Shown here: positions 1 to 8,637 of the stretch, in pieces
How the letters are laid out: each line of letters begins with the position of its first letter
How positions within the stretch are numbered: position 1 is the stretch's first letter
Source of the DNA: Kribbella italica
GTDB lineage: Bacteria > Actinomycetota > Actinomycetes > Propionibacteriales > Kribbellaceae
Assembly: GCF_014205135.1 (NCBI RefSeq)
Contig: NZ_JACHMY010000001.1
Span: 5,518,001-5,582,000 of the forward strand
Direction: 5' to 3'
Length of the DNA stretch: 64,000 bases
Program-made: the position numbers and the translations under genes
The notes under the pieces: generated by a model
What the model was told of the DNA's origin: nothing
What the model saw: only the letters and a program-made list of their open reading frames with translations
Databases searched by the model: none

Positions 1-474
1 CCCCAGGCGCCCGTCGGCCACCCACTGCTTCATCGTCCGTGCCGCCTTGGACCCGTGCACCTGAAAGCCGACCTGACAGCTGCGCCCGGTCTCTTCCACC
101 AGCCGTTGCAACCGACCGAACTCCTCGAGCGAAGCAGCCGGCGGCTTCTCCAGCAGGACGTCGGCCCCCGCCCGCAAGGCGAGTTCGGCCAAGGGCGCAT
201 GGGTGTGAATGGGCGTGCTGATCACCACCACGTCGACCTCGGCGCCCGCGAGCAAGCTCTCCAGGTCGGCGAAGACCTGAGTGCCCTCAGGCAATTCCTC
301 CACCCGAGTGACCCGCCCGCCGTGCCCGACGCCTGGCTTCGCCGGCGGGGCGAGCTGGGGGTCGGCGACGGCTGCGAAGTGGATTCGGCCGGTGGAGTGG
401 AGGTCGATGCAGTGGCGGACGTGCGACGTGCCGTGCCCATGCACGCCCACCACGGCGACCCTTGGCTTCACCAT
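1..474 (-). CDS. Gfo/Idh/MocA family oxidoreductase, N-terminal part (runs off the window)
   Basis: The 158 visible codons are the NAD(P)-binding half of a sugar-type dehydrogenase. A Rossmann start with the glycine-rich turn VVGVHGHG lies at residues 8-15, and the family signature EKPPA at 109-113 carries the lysine of the Gfo/Idh/MocA family. The C-terminal substrate half lies beyond position 1. The ATG is chosen because AGGAGG sits 8 bases upstream, and the frame stays open to the window edge. It follows the solute-binding protein gene by 22 bp on the same strand, so it is probably the last visible gene of the sugar-uptake operon and may oxidise the imported sugar. The substrate cannot be named. 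Confidence 0.88.
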   Translation of the reverse strand, partial: MVKPRVAVVGVHGHGTSHVRHCIDLHSTGRIHFAAVADPQLAPPAKPGVGHGGRVTRVEELPEGTQVFADLESLLAGAEVDVVVISTPIHTHAPLAELALRAGADVLLEKPPAASLEEFGRLQRLVEETGRSCQVGFQVHGSKAARTMKQWVADGRLG

Positions 475-496
475 GAATCAGTTGCCTCCTGCATCC

Positions 497-1828
497 TTAC
501 TTGGCGAGTTCGTTGTTCATCTCGTCGAGGAACTTCTGCGCGGCGTCCGCCGGTGGCAGGCGGCCGAACAGGACCTCGGTGGTGTAGCGCTGGATGATCT
601 TCTCCACCTGTCCGCCACCGACCGGCGGGGGCGGCGACGGCTTGCCGAGCTCCTTGGCGATGGCCTGGATGAAGGCCGCGGAGGAAGCGTCGGCGGGCTG
701 CAGCTTCGACGTTACCGCCGCGCGGATCTCGGTGTTCGGCGGGACGCCGCGCTCGGCCAGCAGCAGGTTGCCGGCGCTGGTGTTGTTGGCCAGGTAGCTG
801 ACGAACTTCGCGGCCTCCTTCGGGTGCTTCGACCGCGACGAGATCGACCAGAACATCGAGCCCTTGTAGTACGCGCCGTTCTCGGCCGCCTTGCCGGTCG
901 CGCTCGGCAGCCGCAGCAGCTTGAGCTGCTGGCCCGACGCCTTGCTCAGCGCGTTCAGCTGGTTGCTCCAGGCGTAGCCCATCGCGAGCTTGCCGGTCGC
1001 CATCCCCGACTGGTCCAGCGGCGCCGTCATGTCCTGCGAGGTGAACTCCGCCGACGGCGTCGCCTTCGACGCCTGCAGGGCGAGCAGGTTCGTCCAGTAC
1101 TGCGTGAGCTTGTCCTTGCTGACCCCGAGCTTGCCGTCCTCGGTGAACAGCGACTCGCCCTGCTGCCGCGCCCACATGTTCAGGCTCGCGTCGTTCGTCC
1201 CGTACGCCGCCGTACCCCAGCCCTTGCCGTTCAGCTTCTGGCTGATCTCGGCCGCGGTCCTGGCGTACTCGTCCCAGGTCCACTTCGTGTCGTCCGGGAT
1301 CGCCACTCCGGCGGCCTTGAACACGGCCGGGTTCGCCACGATCGTGAACGCGTTGATGCCGGCGTTCAGCCCGTACAGGCCGCCGTCGAACTCGCCGGCG
1401 CCGAGCGTGTCCGGCTCGAACTTGCCGGTGTCGAGCCCGTCAGCCTTCTTCAGGTCGAGCAGCGCGCCGCGGTCGGCGTACTCGCGCAGGTACTTCTCGT
1501 CCATCTGGATCACGTCGGGCGCGTCGTTGGCGGCGACGGTGGTGGCGAGCTTGTCCCAGTAGCCGGCCCACTCGCCGAACTCGCCCTTGATCTTGATGTT
1601 CGGGTTCTCCTTCTGGAAGGAGTCGATCACCTGCTGGGTGATCTTGTGCCGGGTGTCGGACCCCCACCAGTTGAACCGGAGAGTGACCTCTCCGCCGGCG
1701 GAGTCACCGCCACCGCCGGAGTCGCCCCCGCAGGCACTGGTGGCCAGCAGGGCGGCGGCCATCGCGACGGCGGCCAGGGCCCGCACCCGCCGGCGCGGCG
1801 GTGCGGTCAGTCGGGGGAGCGGCCTCAT
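497..1828 (-). CDS. Extracellular sugar-binding lipoprotein of an ABC importer
   Basis: This 443-residue protein has an arginine-rich N-terminus, a hydrophobic segment and a lipobox ending at Cys33, then a Gly/Ser linker, so it should be anchored outside the membrane. The body is typical of family 1 extracellular solute-binding proteins (length, LRFNWWGSDT near the start, DAPDVIQMD ligand-pocket region, aromatic-rich hinge). It hands a carbohydrate to the two permeases encoded just upstream (1856-3629). No ATPase gene is present; in actinomycetes a shared MsiK-type ATPase often energises such importers (general knowledge, not shown here). The ligand is unknown, although the lyase-like neighbours suggest an oligosaccharide or uronate. 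Confidence 0.9.
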   Translation of the reverse strand: MRPLPRLTAPPRRRVRALAAVAMAAALLATSACGGDSGGGGDSAGGEVTLRFNWWGSDTRHKITQQVIDSFQKENPNIKIKGEFGEWAGYWDKLATTVAANDAPDVIQMDEKYLREYADRGALLDLKKADGLDTGKFEPDTLGAGEFDGGLYGLNAGINAFTIVANPAVFKAAGVAIPDDTKWTWDEYARTAAEISQKLNGKGWGTAAYGTNDASLNMWARQQGESLFTEDGKLGVSKDKLTQYWTNLLALQASKATPSAEFTSQDMTAPLDQSGMATGKLAMGYAWSNQLNALSKASGQQLKLLRLPSATGKAAENGAYYKGSMFWSISSRSKHPKEAAKFVSYLANNTSAGNLLLAERGVPPNTEIRAAVTSKLQPADASSAAFIQAIAKELGKPSPPPPVGGGQVEKIIQRYTTEVLFGRLPPADAAQKFLDEMNNELAK

Positions 1829-1855
1829 GGTGGTGAACCTTTCTGCTGAGCGGGA

Positions 1856-2740
1856 CTACTTGATGCCGGTGGTGGCGATGCCCTTGATCAGGAACCGCTG
1901 GCCGAGCAGGAACGCGAGGAAGACCGGGACCAGCGAGACCACCGACATCGCGAACAGCGAGCCCCACGACGTACTGGCGGTGGCGTCGACGAAGGCCCGC
2001 AGCGCGACCGGGACGGTGTACATCTTCGGGTCGGTCAGGTAGATCAGCTGACTGAAGAAGTCGTTCCAGGTCCAGATGAAGGTGAAGATCGTGGTGGTCG
2101 CCAGGGCCGGCACCATCAGCGGCAGGATCACCCGCAGGAAGATGCCGCCCTTGCCACAGCCGTCGATCCGGGCCGCCTCGTCCAGCTCGCGCGGGATGCC
2201 GCGGATGAACTGGACCATCAGGAAGACGAAGAACGCGTCGGTGGCCAGCAGCTTCGGCACGATCAGCGGCAGGAACGTGTTGATCCAGCCGGCCTGGCTG
2301 AACAGGATGTACTGCGGCACGATCACCACGTGGATCGGCAGCATGATCGTGACCAGCATGATCGCGAACCAGAACTTCTTGCCGGTGAAGTTCAGCCGGG
2401 CGAACGCGTACGCGGCCATCGAGCAGGACACCAGGTTGCCGACGATCGAGCCCAGGACGACGGCCGCCGAGTTCAGCAGGTAGCGGGTGAACGGTTCGGT
2501 CAGCGCGTTCCAGCCGATCCGGTAGTTCTCGATCCGCAGGTCGCGGACCAGGATGCCGGGGTCGCGGAAGATCTCGTTGCCGGGGCGCAGTGAGCTGACC
2601 ACCATCCAGATCACCGGGTAGAGCATCACCACCGCGGTCGCGGCCAGCGCGACGTGGGTCAGCGCGGGCCGGACCCGCCGCCAGGCGAGCGTCGTACCGG
2701 AGGTGGCCGGGACCGACCGGGGCAGCGTCTCAGTCGTCAT
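1856..2740 (-). CDS. Carbohydrate ABC transporter permease (MalG/UgpE type)
   Basis: A 294-residue inner-membrane protein with about six hydrophobic segments. The EAA loop that docks the ATPase is at residues 188-207 (DEAARIDGCGKGGIFLRVI). The ending FLIKGIATTGIK is characteristic of MalG-like permeases. The gene starts inside the end of the other permease gene (11-bp overlap), which implies translational coupling, and the binding-protein gene follows 27 bp later. The ordinary length and intact motifs indicate a working gene. Confidence 0.92.
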   Translation of the reverse strand: MTTETLPRSVPATSGTTLAWRRVRPALTHVALAATAVVMLYPVIWMVVSSLRPGNEIFRDPGILVRDLRIENYRIGWNALTEPFTRYLLNSAAVVLGSIVGNLVSCSMAAYAFARLNFTGKKFWFAIMLVTIMLPIHVVIVPQYILFSQAGWINTFLPLIVPKLLATDAFFVFLMVQFIRGIPRELDEAARIDGCGKGGIFLRVILPLMVPALATTTIFTFIWTWNDFFSQLIYLTDPKMYTVPVALRAFVDATASTSWGSLFAMSVVSLVPVFLAFLLGQRFLIKGIATTGIK

Positions 2741-3629
2741 AGAACACCCAGTACTTCGAGGCGACGAAGTTCGCCGCGGTGAAGACCCCGATGATCACGA
2801 GCAGGAACCACGCCATCGCCGAGGCGTAGCCCATGTCGAAATTGCCGAAGCCACGGTCGTAGAGGTAGAGCGTGTAGAACATCGTCGAGTCCGACGGGCC
2901 ACCCGTTCCGCCGGAGACGACGAAGGCCTGGGTGAACGACTGGAACGCGTGGATGATCTGCAGCACCAGGTTGAAGAAGATGATCGGTGTCAGCAGCGGC
3001 AGCGTGATGCTCGCGAACCGGCGCAGCGGGCCGGCGCCGTCGACGGAGGCTGCCTCGTAGTACATCGCCGGGATCTGCCGCAGGCCGGCCAGGAAGATCA
3101 CCATCGGGGCGCCGAAGGTCCACACGTTCAGGACGACCAGCGTGCCGAGCGCCGTACTGGGGTCGGAGATCCAGCCCTTGCCGTCGAAGCCGAGCGGGGC
3201 GATCACCTGGTTGAGCAGTCCGTCGGTGCCGAACACCTGCTTCCACAGGATCGCGATCGCGACGCTCGAGCCGAGCAGCGACGGCAGGTAGAACACCGAA
3301 CGGTAGAAGGCCATCCCGCGCACGCCACGGTCCAGTACGACGGCCAGCAGCAGCGCGACCGCGAGCTGGAGAGGAACCGAGACGAAGACGTAGGTGAAGG
3401 TGACCTTCAGCGAGTTGTGCAGCCGTTGGTCGGACAGCATCCGGGTGAAGTTCTCCAGGCCGGTCCACTGCGGGGCCTGGATCAGGTTGTAGTCGGTGAA
3501 CGCCAGGTAGAGCGACGCGATCATCGGCCCGATCGTGATCACGAACAGGCCGACCAGCCACGGGGACAGGAACAGGTAGGCAGCGACATTGTCCTTCTTC
3601 TGCCCACTCAATTTCTTTCCTCCGGTCAA
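2730..3629 (-). CDS. Sugar ABC transporter permease (MalF/UgpA type)
   Basis: A 299-residue permease with the usual start of this group (AAYLFLSPWLVGLF), six predicted helices and an EAA loop at about residues 191-210 (YEAASVDGAGPLRRFASI). It is the first gene of a four-gene minus-strand operon: permease, permease, binding protein, oxidoreductase. Its promoter must lie in the 174-bp divergent gap shared with the lyase-like gene at 3804, where two LacI-type operator-like palindromes occur; the one at 3633-3646 is only a few bases from the start codon. Confidence 0.92.
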   Translation of the reverse strand: MTGGKKLSGQKKDNVAAYLFLSPWLVGLFVITIGPMIASLYLAFTDYNLIQAPQWTGLENFTRMLSDQRLHNSLKVTFTYVFVSVPLQLAVALLLAVVLDRGVRGMAFYRSVFYLPSLLGSSVAIAILWKQVFGTDGLLNQVIAPLGFDGKGWISDPSTALGTLVVLNVWTFGAPMVIFLAGLRQIPAMYYEAASVDGAGPLRRFASITLPLLTPIIFFNLVLQIIHAFQSFTQAFVVSGGTGGPSDSTMFYTLYLYDRGFGNFDMGYASAMAWFLLVIIGVFTAANFVASKYWVFYDD

Positions 3630-3632
3630 TTT

Positions 3633-3646
3633 GGAAAGCGTTTACC
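3633..3646. promoter_or_regulatory. LacI-family operator-like palindrome 1
   Basis: GGAAAGCGTTTACC is an imperfect palindrome of form GGnAAnCGnTTnCC, with the central CG step bent by LacI/GalR repressors. It lies 4 bp upstream of the permease start codon, where a bound repressor would block the divergent sugar-uptake operon. Confidence 0.6.
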
Positions 3647-3772
3647 CAGGTCGGACAAACTAGTGGAGCGAACCGGTTCAGACAAGGTCTCGTCGGGTGA
3701 TTGGGTGACCGGTTCCGGACACCTGTGAAGTCTTGACAGTGCAGTGCCGCCGAAGAACAGTACTGGGCATTT

Positions 3773-3786
3773 GGCAATCGCTTTCC
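3773..3786. promoter_or_regulatory. LacI-family operator-like palindrome 2
   Basis: GGCAATCGCTTTCC has the same GGnAAnCGnTTnCC symmetry as the site at 3633 and lies 18 bp before the ATG of the divergent lyase-like gene. The pair suggests one LacI-family repressor controls both directions. The sites upstream of the local lacI differ (AATnCGTATTACT), so the regulator may be encoded elsewhere. Confidence 0.6.
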
Positions 3787-3803
3787 GAGTCGGTGGAGGC
3801 ATC

Positions 3804-5555
3804 ATGCAGCGTCGTACTTTCCTGGCCGGGTCACTCGCCGGACTGTCCGCGGGGACCGTTCTGCCGAGCGTCGCCGGCGCCACGCCCGCGGCCGCCGACG
3901 AGGAGCTGCTGACGCTGCTCACGCGCGTGAACGAGACGCAGATCCCGCTCGTGCTCGGCAACTACCAGAGCACCGGCGACAGCGTCCGGGCCGTCGCCCG
4001 CAAAGCCCGGCGGCTGGTGTCGGGCTACATCTGGAACCGCTCGCGTTTCCTCCACGACGCCACGCTGCTCGCGCCACTGCGTTTCCTGGTGGACAAACTC
4101 GAGAGCACCCAGAACGACGACGGTACGTACGACGTCGGCAACCTGCACTCGCCGCCGGACAGCGCGTTCGCCGTCCAGGACTTCTGCACCGTCTACGCCT
4201 TGCTGGAGGCCGACGGCAGCCCGGACACCGAACCCCACCGCGCCGTTCTCGAACGCATCATCCGCAAAGCCGGCCCGGCGCTGGCCTCCGGTGGCGTCCA
4301 CACTCCCAACCACCGCTGGGAGATCTCGGCGGCGCTCGCTCGCACCCATCACCTGTTCCCCGACCGCCGGTACGCCGCGCGCATCGACGACTGGCTGGAC
4401 GAGGGCATCGACGCGACCCCCGACGGGATCTACAGCGAACGCTCCGCGACGTACGCCTCGGAGGTGACCAACCCGAGTCTGCTGACAATCGCCTGGTTGC
4501 GCCACAAGCCTGAGCTGCTCGGGTTCGTGCGCCGCAACCTCGAGGCGACGCTGCACCTGCTCGAGCCCAACGGCGAGGTGGACACGATCGCCTCCCGGCG
4601 CCAGGACCAGACCCGGGTCCGCGAGGTCTGGTGGTACCTGACCCAGTTCCGTGAGCTCGCGCTGCACGACCGCGACGGCCGGTTCGCGACCGTTGCCAAG
4701 GACATCGAACGGCGCGGGACCGGGGAGCTCGGCGACTTCCTGGCCGAGGTGCTCGAACGGCCGGAGCTGGCCGCCGTACTGCCTGCTGTGAAGCCCGCAC
4801 CTGCTGACTTCGTGGCCGAGTTTCCGGCGCACTCGCTGGCTCGGGTCCGGCGGGGCGACCGGACCGCGACCGTCTTCGGCGGCACCGACTTCCACGACAT
4901 CCCGGTGATCGCGTCCGGGTTGTCCACCAACCCGACGTTCTTCAAGCTCCGGCAGGGCGCCGCGATCCTGGACTCGGTCCGGCTCTCGCCGCAGTTCTTC
5001 AGCACCGGGCACTTCCGCAGCGACGGCCTACGCCGTACGGGGTCACGCACGTTCCGGCTCGAGGACGAGGTGAAGGTGCCGTACCACCTGCCGCTGCCCA
5101 AGCGGTACCGCCGCAAGGACGGCGCGTACGCGCTCACGCTCGACGGCCGGTTCTACGCGTCGATGGACTTCCCGCACCGCCCGAAGCAGTACCGGACGCT
5201 GCGCACGACCGTCACCGTCGCCCAGACCGGCCACGGCTTCGACCTCACCTTCGCGCTGGACGGCTCCGAGGTCCCGTTCGCGGTCGAGCTGTGCTTTCGC
5301 GCCGGCGGGACGCTGTCCGGGGTGGAGTCCTTGGGTGCCCCCGGCAACTACCAGCTGACCGAGGGCACCGGCTCGTACGCCGTCGGCAGCGACCGGATCG
5401 AGTTCGGCGCCGGCAACGGCCCGACCCGCGTCGCGATGGACCCGGGCGAGCGTTACACCCAGCTCAACGGCTCCCTCGTCCCGGACGGCGAGCGGGTGTA
5501 CGTCACCGGCCGCTCCCCCGGACGGCTCACTCTGCGGCTGCGGACGTTCTCCTAG
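3804..5555 (+). CDS. Tat-exported heparinase/alginate-lyase-like enzyme
   Basis: The ATG at 3804 is chosen because GGTGGAGG precedes it and the protein then opens with a Tat signal (MQRRTFLAGSLAGLSAG, AxA near residue 30). The mature part (about 550 residues) begins with a helix-rich region like the alpha/alpha-toroid of polysaccharide lyases, including the motif HTPNHRWEISAALA with the conserved Asn-His pair, and ends with a beta-rich C-terminal half. This matches heparinase II/III or alginate-lyase architecture, but the substrate is not readable. It is transcribed divergently from a sugar importer, so it probably cleaves a polysaccharide whose fragments are imported. Its stop codon overlaps that of the convergent gene. 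Confidence 0.72.
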   Translation: MQRRTFLAGSLAGLSAGTVLPSVAGATPAAADEELLTLLTRVNETQIPLVLGNYQSTGDSVRAVARKARRLVSGYIWNRSRFLHDATLLAPLRFLVDKLESTQNDDGTYDVGNLHSPPDSAFAVQDFCTVYALLEADGSPDTEPHRAVLERIIRKAGPALASGGVHTPNHRWEISAALARTHHLFPDRRYAARIDDWLDEGIDATPDGIYSERSATYASEVTNPSLLTIAWLRHKPELLGFVRRNLEATLHLLEPNGEVDTIASRRQDQTRVREVWWYLTQFRELALHDRDGRFATVAKDIERRGTGELGDFLAEVLERPELAAVLPAVKPAPADFVAEFPAHSLARVRRGDRTATVFGGTDFHDIPVIASGLSTNPTFFKLRQGAAILDSVRLSPQFFSTGHFRSDGLRRTGSRTFRLEDEVKVPYHLPLPKRYRRKDGAYALTLDGRFYASMDFPHRPKQYRTLRTTVTVAQTGHGFDLTFALDGSEVPFAVELCFRAGGTLSGVESLGAPGNYQLTEGTGSYAVGSDRIEFGAGNGPTRVAMDPGERYTQLNGSLVPDGERVYVTGRSPGRLTLRLRTFS

Positions 5556-7411
5556 CGGCAGTGGACGGTGGTTTCGAGGGCCCCGTCGTGCGGGATGCGC
5601 AGGACGTGGACCCGGCGGCGCTGGTCGCGGAGGTAGGTCCTGGTCGACGTAGTGAGCGTCGCCGGGCGTACTCCTGACCAGGTGATCGTGATGGTGCTCC
5701 GGCCGCGCCTGACGGTCAGGCTGCTGGCGGTGGCACCGCGGGACTCGTTGTACGGGACCGCCGTGCCGTCGGAGAACACGACCTCGTCACCCGGCTGGAG
5801 GACGAGCGGGATCTGCTCGGTCGCGGCCGAGGTCGCGGTGACGCGACGGGTGACGGAGTCGCGGGTGGTCACGAGCTCGGTCACGACGTCGGCAGAGCGG
5901 TACCGGACGAAGTCCTTCGAGACGTACTCCGCGACCAGGTTGCTCTCGGCATCGGCCTTGCCCGCGCGGACCGTGGCCCAGCAGCCGGTCGCGGTCTGCT
6001 GGGCGTGGATCACGGTGCCGGCGTGGGGATGCCAGAGAAAGCCGGTGCCCGCCTTGACGGCGCTGCCCGGCCGGGTCCCGAAGAAGGCTCCGAGGTAGAA
6101 GCCTGGGCGGCGTACGTAGAGGTAGTCCTGGTTCTCGACGCGATCACGGCGCAGTTCGGTGAAGGTGTCCTTGCGCAGGTACGGAACCCTGGCGATCGCG
6201 GCCCGTTTCGCGGCGCGGCTCGGCAGCGCTTCGCCGTACGGCGCGTGCGCGATGATCCGTGGCGAGGTGTCCTGCTTGGCCAGCGGCGGGACCGGGGCGG
6301 GGTCGGCGGCCCAGGCCGCGCGAGTCGCGGCGCGGTCCTCGCGGGTGGTGAAGAACGCCGCCAGCTCGGGAACCGCCGGGACGAAGAAGCTGCCGAGATT
6401 CGTCCGGTCGGGATCGGGGACGACGTCGTCGTAGTACGCCGTGGCGGTCCGGTCGGAGACGGCGTAGTAGGTGAGCCAGCCGGAGCCGTCGGGCTCGCGC
6501 AGCAGGTTGTAGCTGAACCAGTCGGTGAACTTGCGGGTCATCGAGACCAGCGCCGGGTTCTTCGTGAGCAGGTGCAGCTCGGCCATCTCGGGGAGCATCA
6601 CCTCGAAGTTGTAGTTGATGTCCATGCCGCGCGGGTCGTAGAAGAAGCCTGCTGGGCTCTGCGACCACTTGGCGACGAAGCGGATGCGCTCGTCGAGCTG
6701 CCGGCGGAGCTGCTGGTTGGGAACGAGCTTCAACGTGAGGGCCGAGCCGGCGACGCCCGCGACAGCCTGGTTCGTGTACGCGAACGGGTCGTCCCAGACC
6801 TGCGTGGTGGCGGGGTCGAGGTACCAGGCGACTCCCTTGCTGAGGGCACCTTCCAGCTGGCGCCGGCGAGCGGGGAGGGCCTTGGCCTGGCGAAGGTTCG
6901 CGAGCGTCTTGGCGAGGTAGCCGAGGCCGAAGCCGCTGGAGGCCTTGCCGCGCTCGCCGGGCGCGTACTCGGGCCAGGAGCCGTCGGGGTTCTGGAGTTT
7001 CAGGTAGTGCTGGATCGCCGCGTCGAGGCGGGCGAGCAGCGCCGGGTCGCGGTAGTACGGGTTCCAGGGGCGGCGGTTGGCGTAGAACCAGCTGAGCGTG
7101 AAGACGTGCTCCTGGACGCGGGAGTTGAACGGCTGCGCGGGGGTGCGCCACCAGCCGCCGGCCATGAACCCGTACGACGCGGAGTCGGTGTCGACGACGT
7201 CGTTGGTCATCGGGGCGAGGATCGCCAGATAGCCGGCGAAGCGCTGCTCGAGCGGGGCGAACAGGCGGCGCGCGGGGGCGCCGGGCGGGAGCGGCGGGAG
7301 TTTCGCCAGTGGACCCGCGGCTGGCGCTTGCGCGTGGGCGGGTGAGGCGAGGACAGGGGTGGCCGCGACAGCGGCCGCGGTGGTCAGCAGGGCACGGCGG
7401 GTCAGTGGCAT
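5552..7411 (-). CDS. Tat-exported, probable alpha/alpha-toroid glycan-active protein
   Basis: About 619 residues from the chosen ATG, which places the twin-arginine signal MPLTRRALLTTAAAVAATP at the N-terminus; an in-frame GTG at 7435 would add eight residues. The N-terminal half is helical and rich in Trp/Tyr (GGWWRTPAQPFNS, SWFYANRRPWNPYYRD, NPDGSWPEYAPGERG), the C-terminal half beta-rich, as in lyase or hydrolase families acting on polysaccharides. Not assigned to a named family. It converges on the lyase-like gene at 3804 with overlapping stop codons and lies divergently from lacI, so both secreted enzymes probably serve the same substrate. Confidence 0.65.
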   Translation of the reverse strand: MPLTRRALLTTAAAVAATPVLASPAHAQAPAAGPLAKLPPLPPGAPARRLFAPLEQRFAGYLAILAPMTNDVVDTDSASYGFMAGGWWRTPAQPFNSRVQEHVFTLSWFYANRRPWNPYYRDPALLARLDAAIQHYLKLQNPDGSWPEYAPGERGKASSGFGLGYLAKTLANLRQAKALPARRRQLEGALSKGVAWYLDPATTQVWDDPFAYTNQAVAGVAGSALTLKLVPNQQLRRQLDERIRFVAKWSQSPAGFFYDPRGMDINYNFEVMLPEMAELHLLTKNPALVSMTRKFTDWFSYNLLREPDGSGWLTYYAVSDRTATAYYDDVVPDPDRTNLGSFFVPAVPELAAFFTTREDRAATRAAWAADPAPVPPLAKQDTSPRIIAHAPYGEALPSRAAKRAAIARVPYLRKDTFTELRRDRVENQDYLYVRRPGFYLGAFFGTRPGSAVKAGTGFLWHPHAGTVIHAQQTATGCWATVRAGKADAESNLVAEYVSKDFVRYRSADVVTELVTTRDSVTRRVTATSAATEQIPLVLQPGDEVVFSDGTAVPYNESRGATASSLTVRRGRSTITITWSGVRPATLTTSTRTYLRDQRRRVHVLRIPHDGALETTVHCR

Positions 7412-7463
7412 GAACAGAACGTTCCGGCCGTCCACTGTGGATCGTCAAGGGTCTGGCGATGCT

Positions 7464-7476
7464 AATTCGTATTACT
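7464..7476 (+). promoter_or_regulatory. Operator-like repeat upstream of lacI, distal copy
   Basis: AATTCGTATTACT differs from the proximal copy at 7528 only at its fourth base. The two copies are 64 bp apart in the same orientation and bracket the predicted lacI promoter, so a repressor could loop the DNA. The site is also upstream of the divergent secreted-enzyme gene. Confidence 0.55.
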
Positions 7477-7490
7477 TGGGGACTGTGCTC

Positions 7491-7519
7491 TTGACGACCT
7501 CCCACGGACGCTCTAGCGT
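7491..7519 (+). promoter_or_regulatory. Predicted sigma-70-type promoter of the lacI operon
   Basis: TTGACG (7491-7496) and TAGCGT (7514-7519) are separated by 17 bp. Transcription would start near 7526, just in front of the proximal operator-like site, consistent with autorepression. Confidence 0.5.
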
Positions 7520-7527
7520 TCCTGGGC

Positions 7528-7540
7528 AATACGTATTACT
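7528..7540 (+). promoter_or_regulatory. Operator-like repeat upstream of lacI, proximal copy
   Basis: AATACGTATTACT contains the perfect palindrome AATACGTATT with a central CG. It covers the predicted transcription start of lacI and ends two bases before the AAGGGAG ribosome-binding site. Confidence 0.6.
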
Positions 7541-7555
7541 CAAGGGAGATCGACA

Positions 7556-8635
7556 GTGCGACTGACTCAGCGGGACATCGCGCGGCTGGCGCGGGTGAGC
7601 CAGACGACCGTCTCCCTGGTGCTGAACAACCGTGCCGACGCCTCCGCGCGGATCCCGGCCGACACCCGCGACCGGGTGCTCAAGGTGATCCGTGAGACCG
7701 GGTACGTCGCCGATCCGCTCGCGCGCCGCCTGCAGCAGCAGCGCAACCAGATCCTCGGTGTCTTCACGTACGAGTCGGTGTTCCCGAGCGCGAGCGCGGA
7801 CTTCTACCACCCGTTCCTCAGCGGTATCGAGGAGAGCGCCGAGGAGCGCGGCCTCGACCTCCTGCTCTTCACCAGCGCCCCGGTCACCGACGGGCGTCGC
7901 CGCGTCTTCCACGCCAACAACCGCCTCCGCCTGGCCGACGGTTCGCTGCTGCTGGGTCGCCACATCCCGGCCGAGGAGCTCAGCCGGTTGGTCGCCGAGC
8001 AGTATCCGTTCGTCTCCGTCGGTCGCCGCGACGACCCGGAACGGGTCGAGCCTCAGCCGGGCTCCCCCTCCCCCCTCCCTTCCACCCCCGCCGCCCGCGC
8101 AGCGGGCGGCGGGGGTGTGGTTCCGTATGTCGGCGCTGACTACGTGTCGGCGACGGCGACGCTCACCGAGCGAGCCTCGGGGCTCGGCCATCAACAGGTC
8201 GCCTTCGTCGGACCCGGCGAAGGGGCCGAGTCCTCCGCCGATCGTCTGCGGGGCTTCCGGCAGATCGCCCCGCGTGGGCTGCACATCGCCCCCACCGATC
8301 GCCCGCTGTCCGGTGTACTGGACGAGCTGCTCGCCCAGCACTTCACCGCCGTGTTCGTCGAGGACCTGGCCGATGCCGACGCGTTGGCCGAGGCGGCTCG
8401 CGGCCGTGGGCTGACCGTTCCCGGCGACCTGTCCGTCGTCGCGCTCGGCGACGCGAGCCGGCCGGTGCCGAGCGACGTCGACTACTCGGGCTTCCACATC
8501 CCACGCAAGGAGATGGGCCGCCAAGCGGTCGGCCTGCTCGAGGCGATCCTCTCCGGTGAAACCCCGGACCTCCAGCAACTGCTGCCCTGCGAGCTCGTCG
8601 TCGGCAGCACTCTCGCGCCACCGAAAGGTCTCTAG
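7556..8635 (+). CDS. LacI-family transcriptional regulator
   Basis: A 359-residue repressor starting at GTG after AAGGGAG. Residues 1-55 hold the helix-turn-helix and hinge (RDIARLARVSQTTVSLVLNN, ARIPADTRDRVLKVI), and the rest is a periplasmic-binding-like sensor domain. It heads an operon with the FAD oxidoreductase (2-bp gap) and the second sugar importer, so it probably senses that sugar; the operator pair at 7464/7528 points to autoregulation. Residues about 163-187 are an unusual Pro/Ser/Ala/Gly-rich insert between FVSVGRRDDP and VPYVGADY, encoded partly by a perfect DNA hairpin. The reading frame is intact on both sides. Confidence 0.93.
   Translation: MRLTQRDIARLARVSQTTVSLVLNNRADASARIPADTRDRVLKVIRETGYVADPLARRLQQQRNQILGVFTYESVFPSASADFYHPFLSGIEESAEERGLDLLLFTSAPVTDGRRRVFHANNRLRLADGSLLLGRHIPAEELSRLVAEQYPFVSVGRRDDPERVEPQPGSPSPLPSTPAARAAGGGGVVPYVGADYVSATATLTERASGLGHQQVAFVGPGEGAESSADRLRGFRQIAPRGLHIAPTDRPLSGVLDELLAQHFTAVFVEDLADADALAEAARGRGLTVPGDLSVVALGDASRPVPSDVDYSGFHIPRKEMGRQAVGLLEAILSGETPDLQQLLPCELVVGSTLAPPKGL
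8083..8117. repeat. Perfect 16-bp inverted repeat inside lacI
   Basis: CACCCCCGCCGCCCGC is followed by GCA and then its exact reverse complement. The hairpin follows a C/T-rich run (8062-8082) and falls within the low-complexity insert of the sensor domain, so it looks like an insertion kept in frame rather than a transcription signal. Confidence 0.85.
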
Positions 8636-8637
8636 CG

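Noticed and set aside
281..1849. A 522-codon plus-strand open frame
   Set aside because: Antisense to the oxidoreductase and sugar-binding protein genes; no recognisable protein features.
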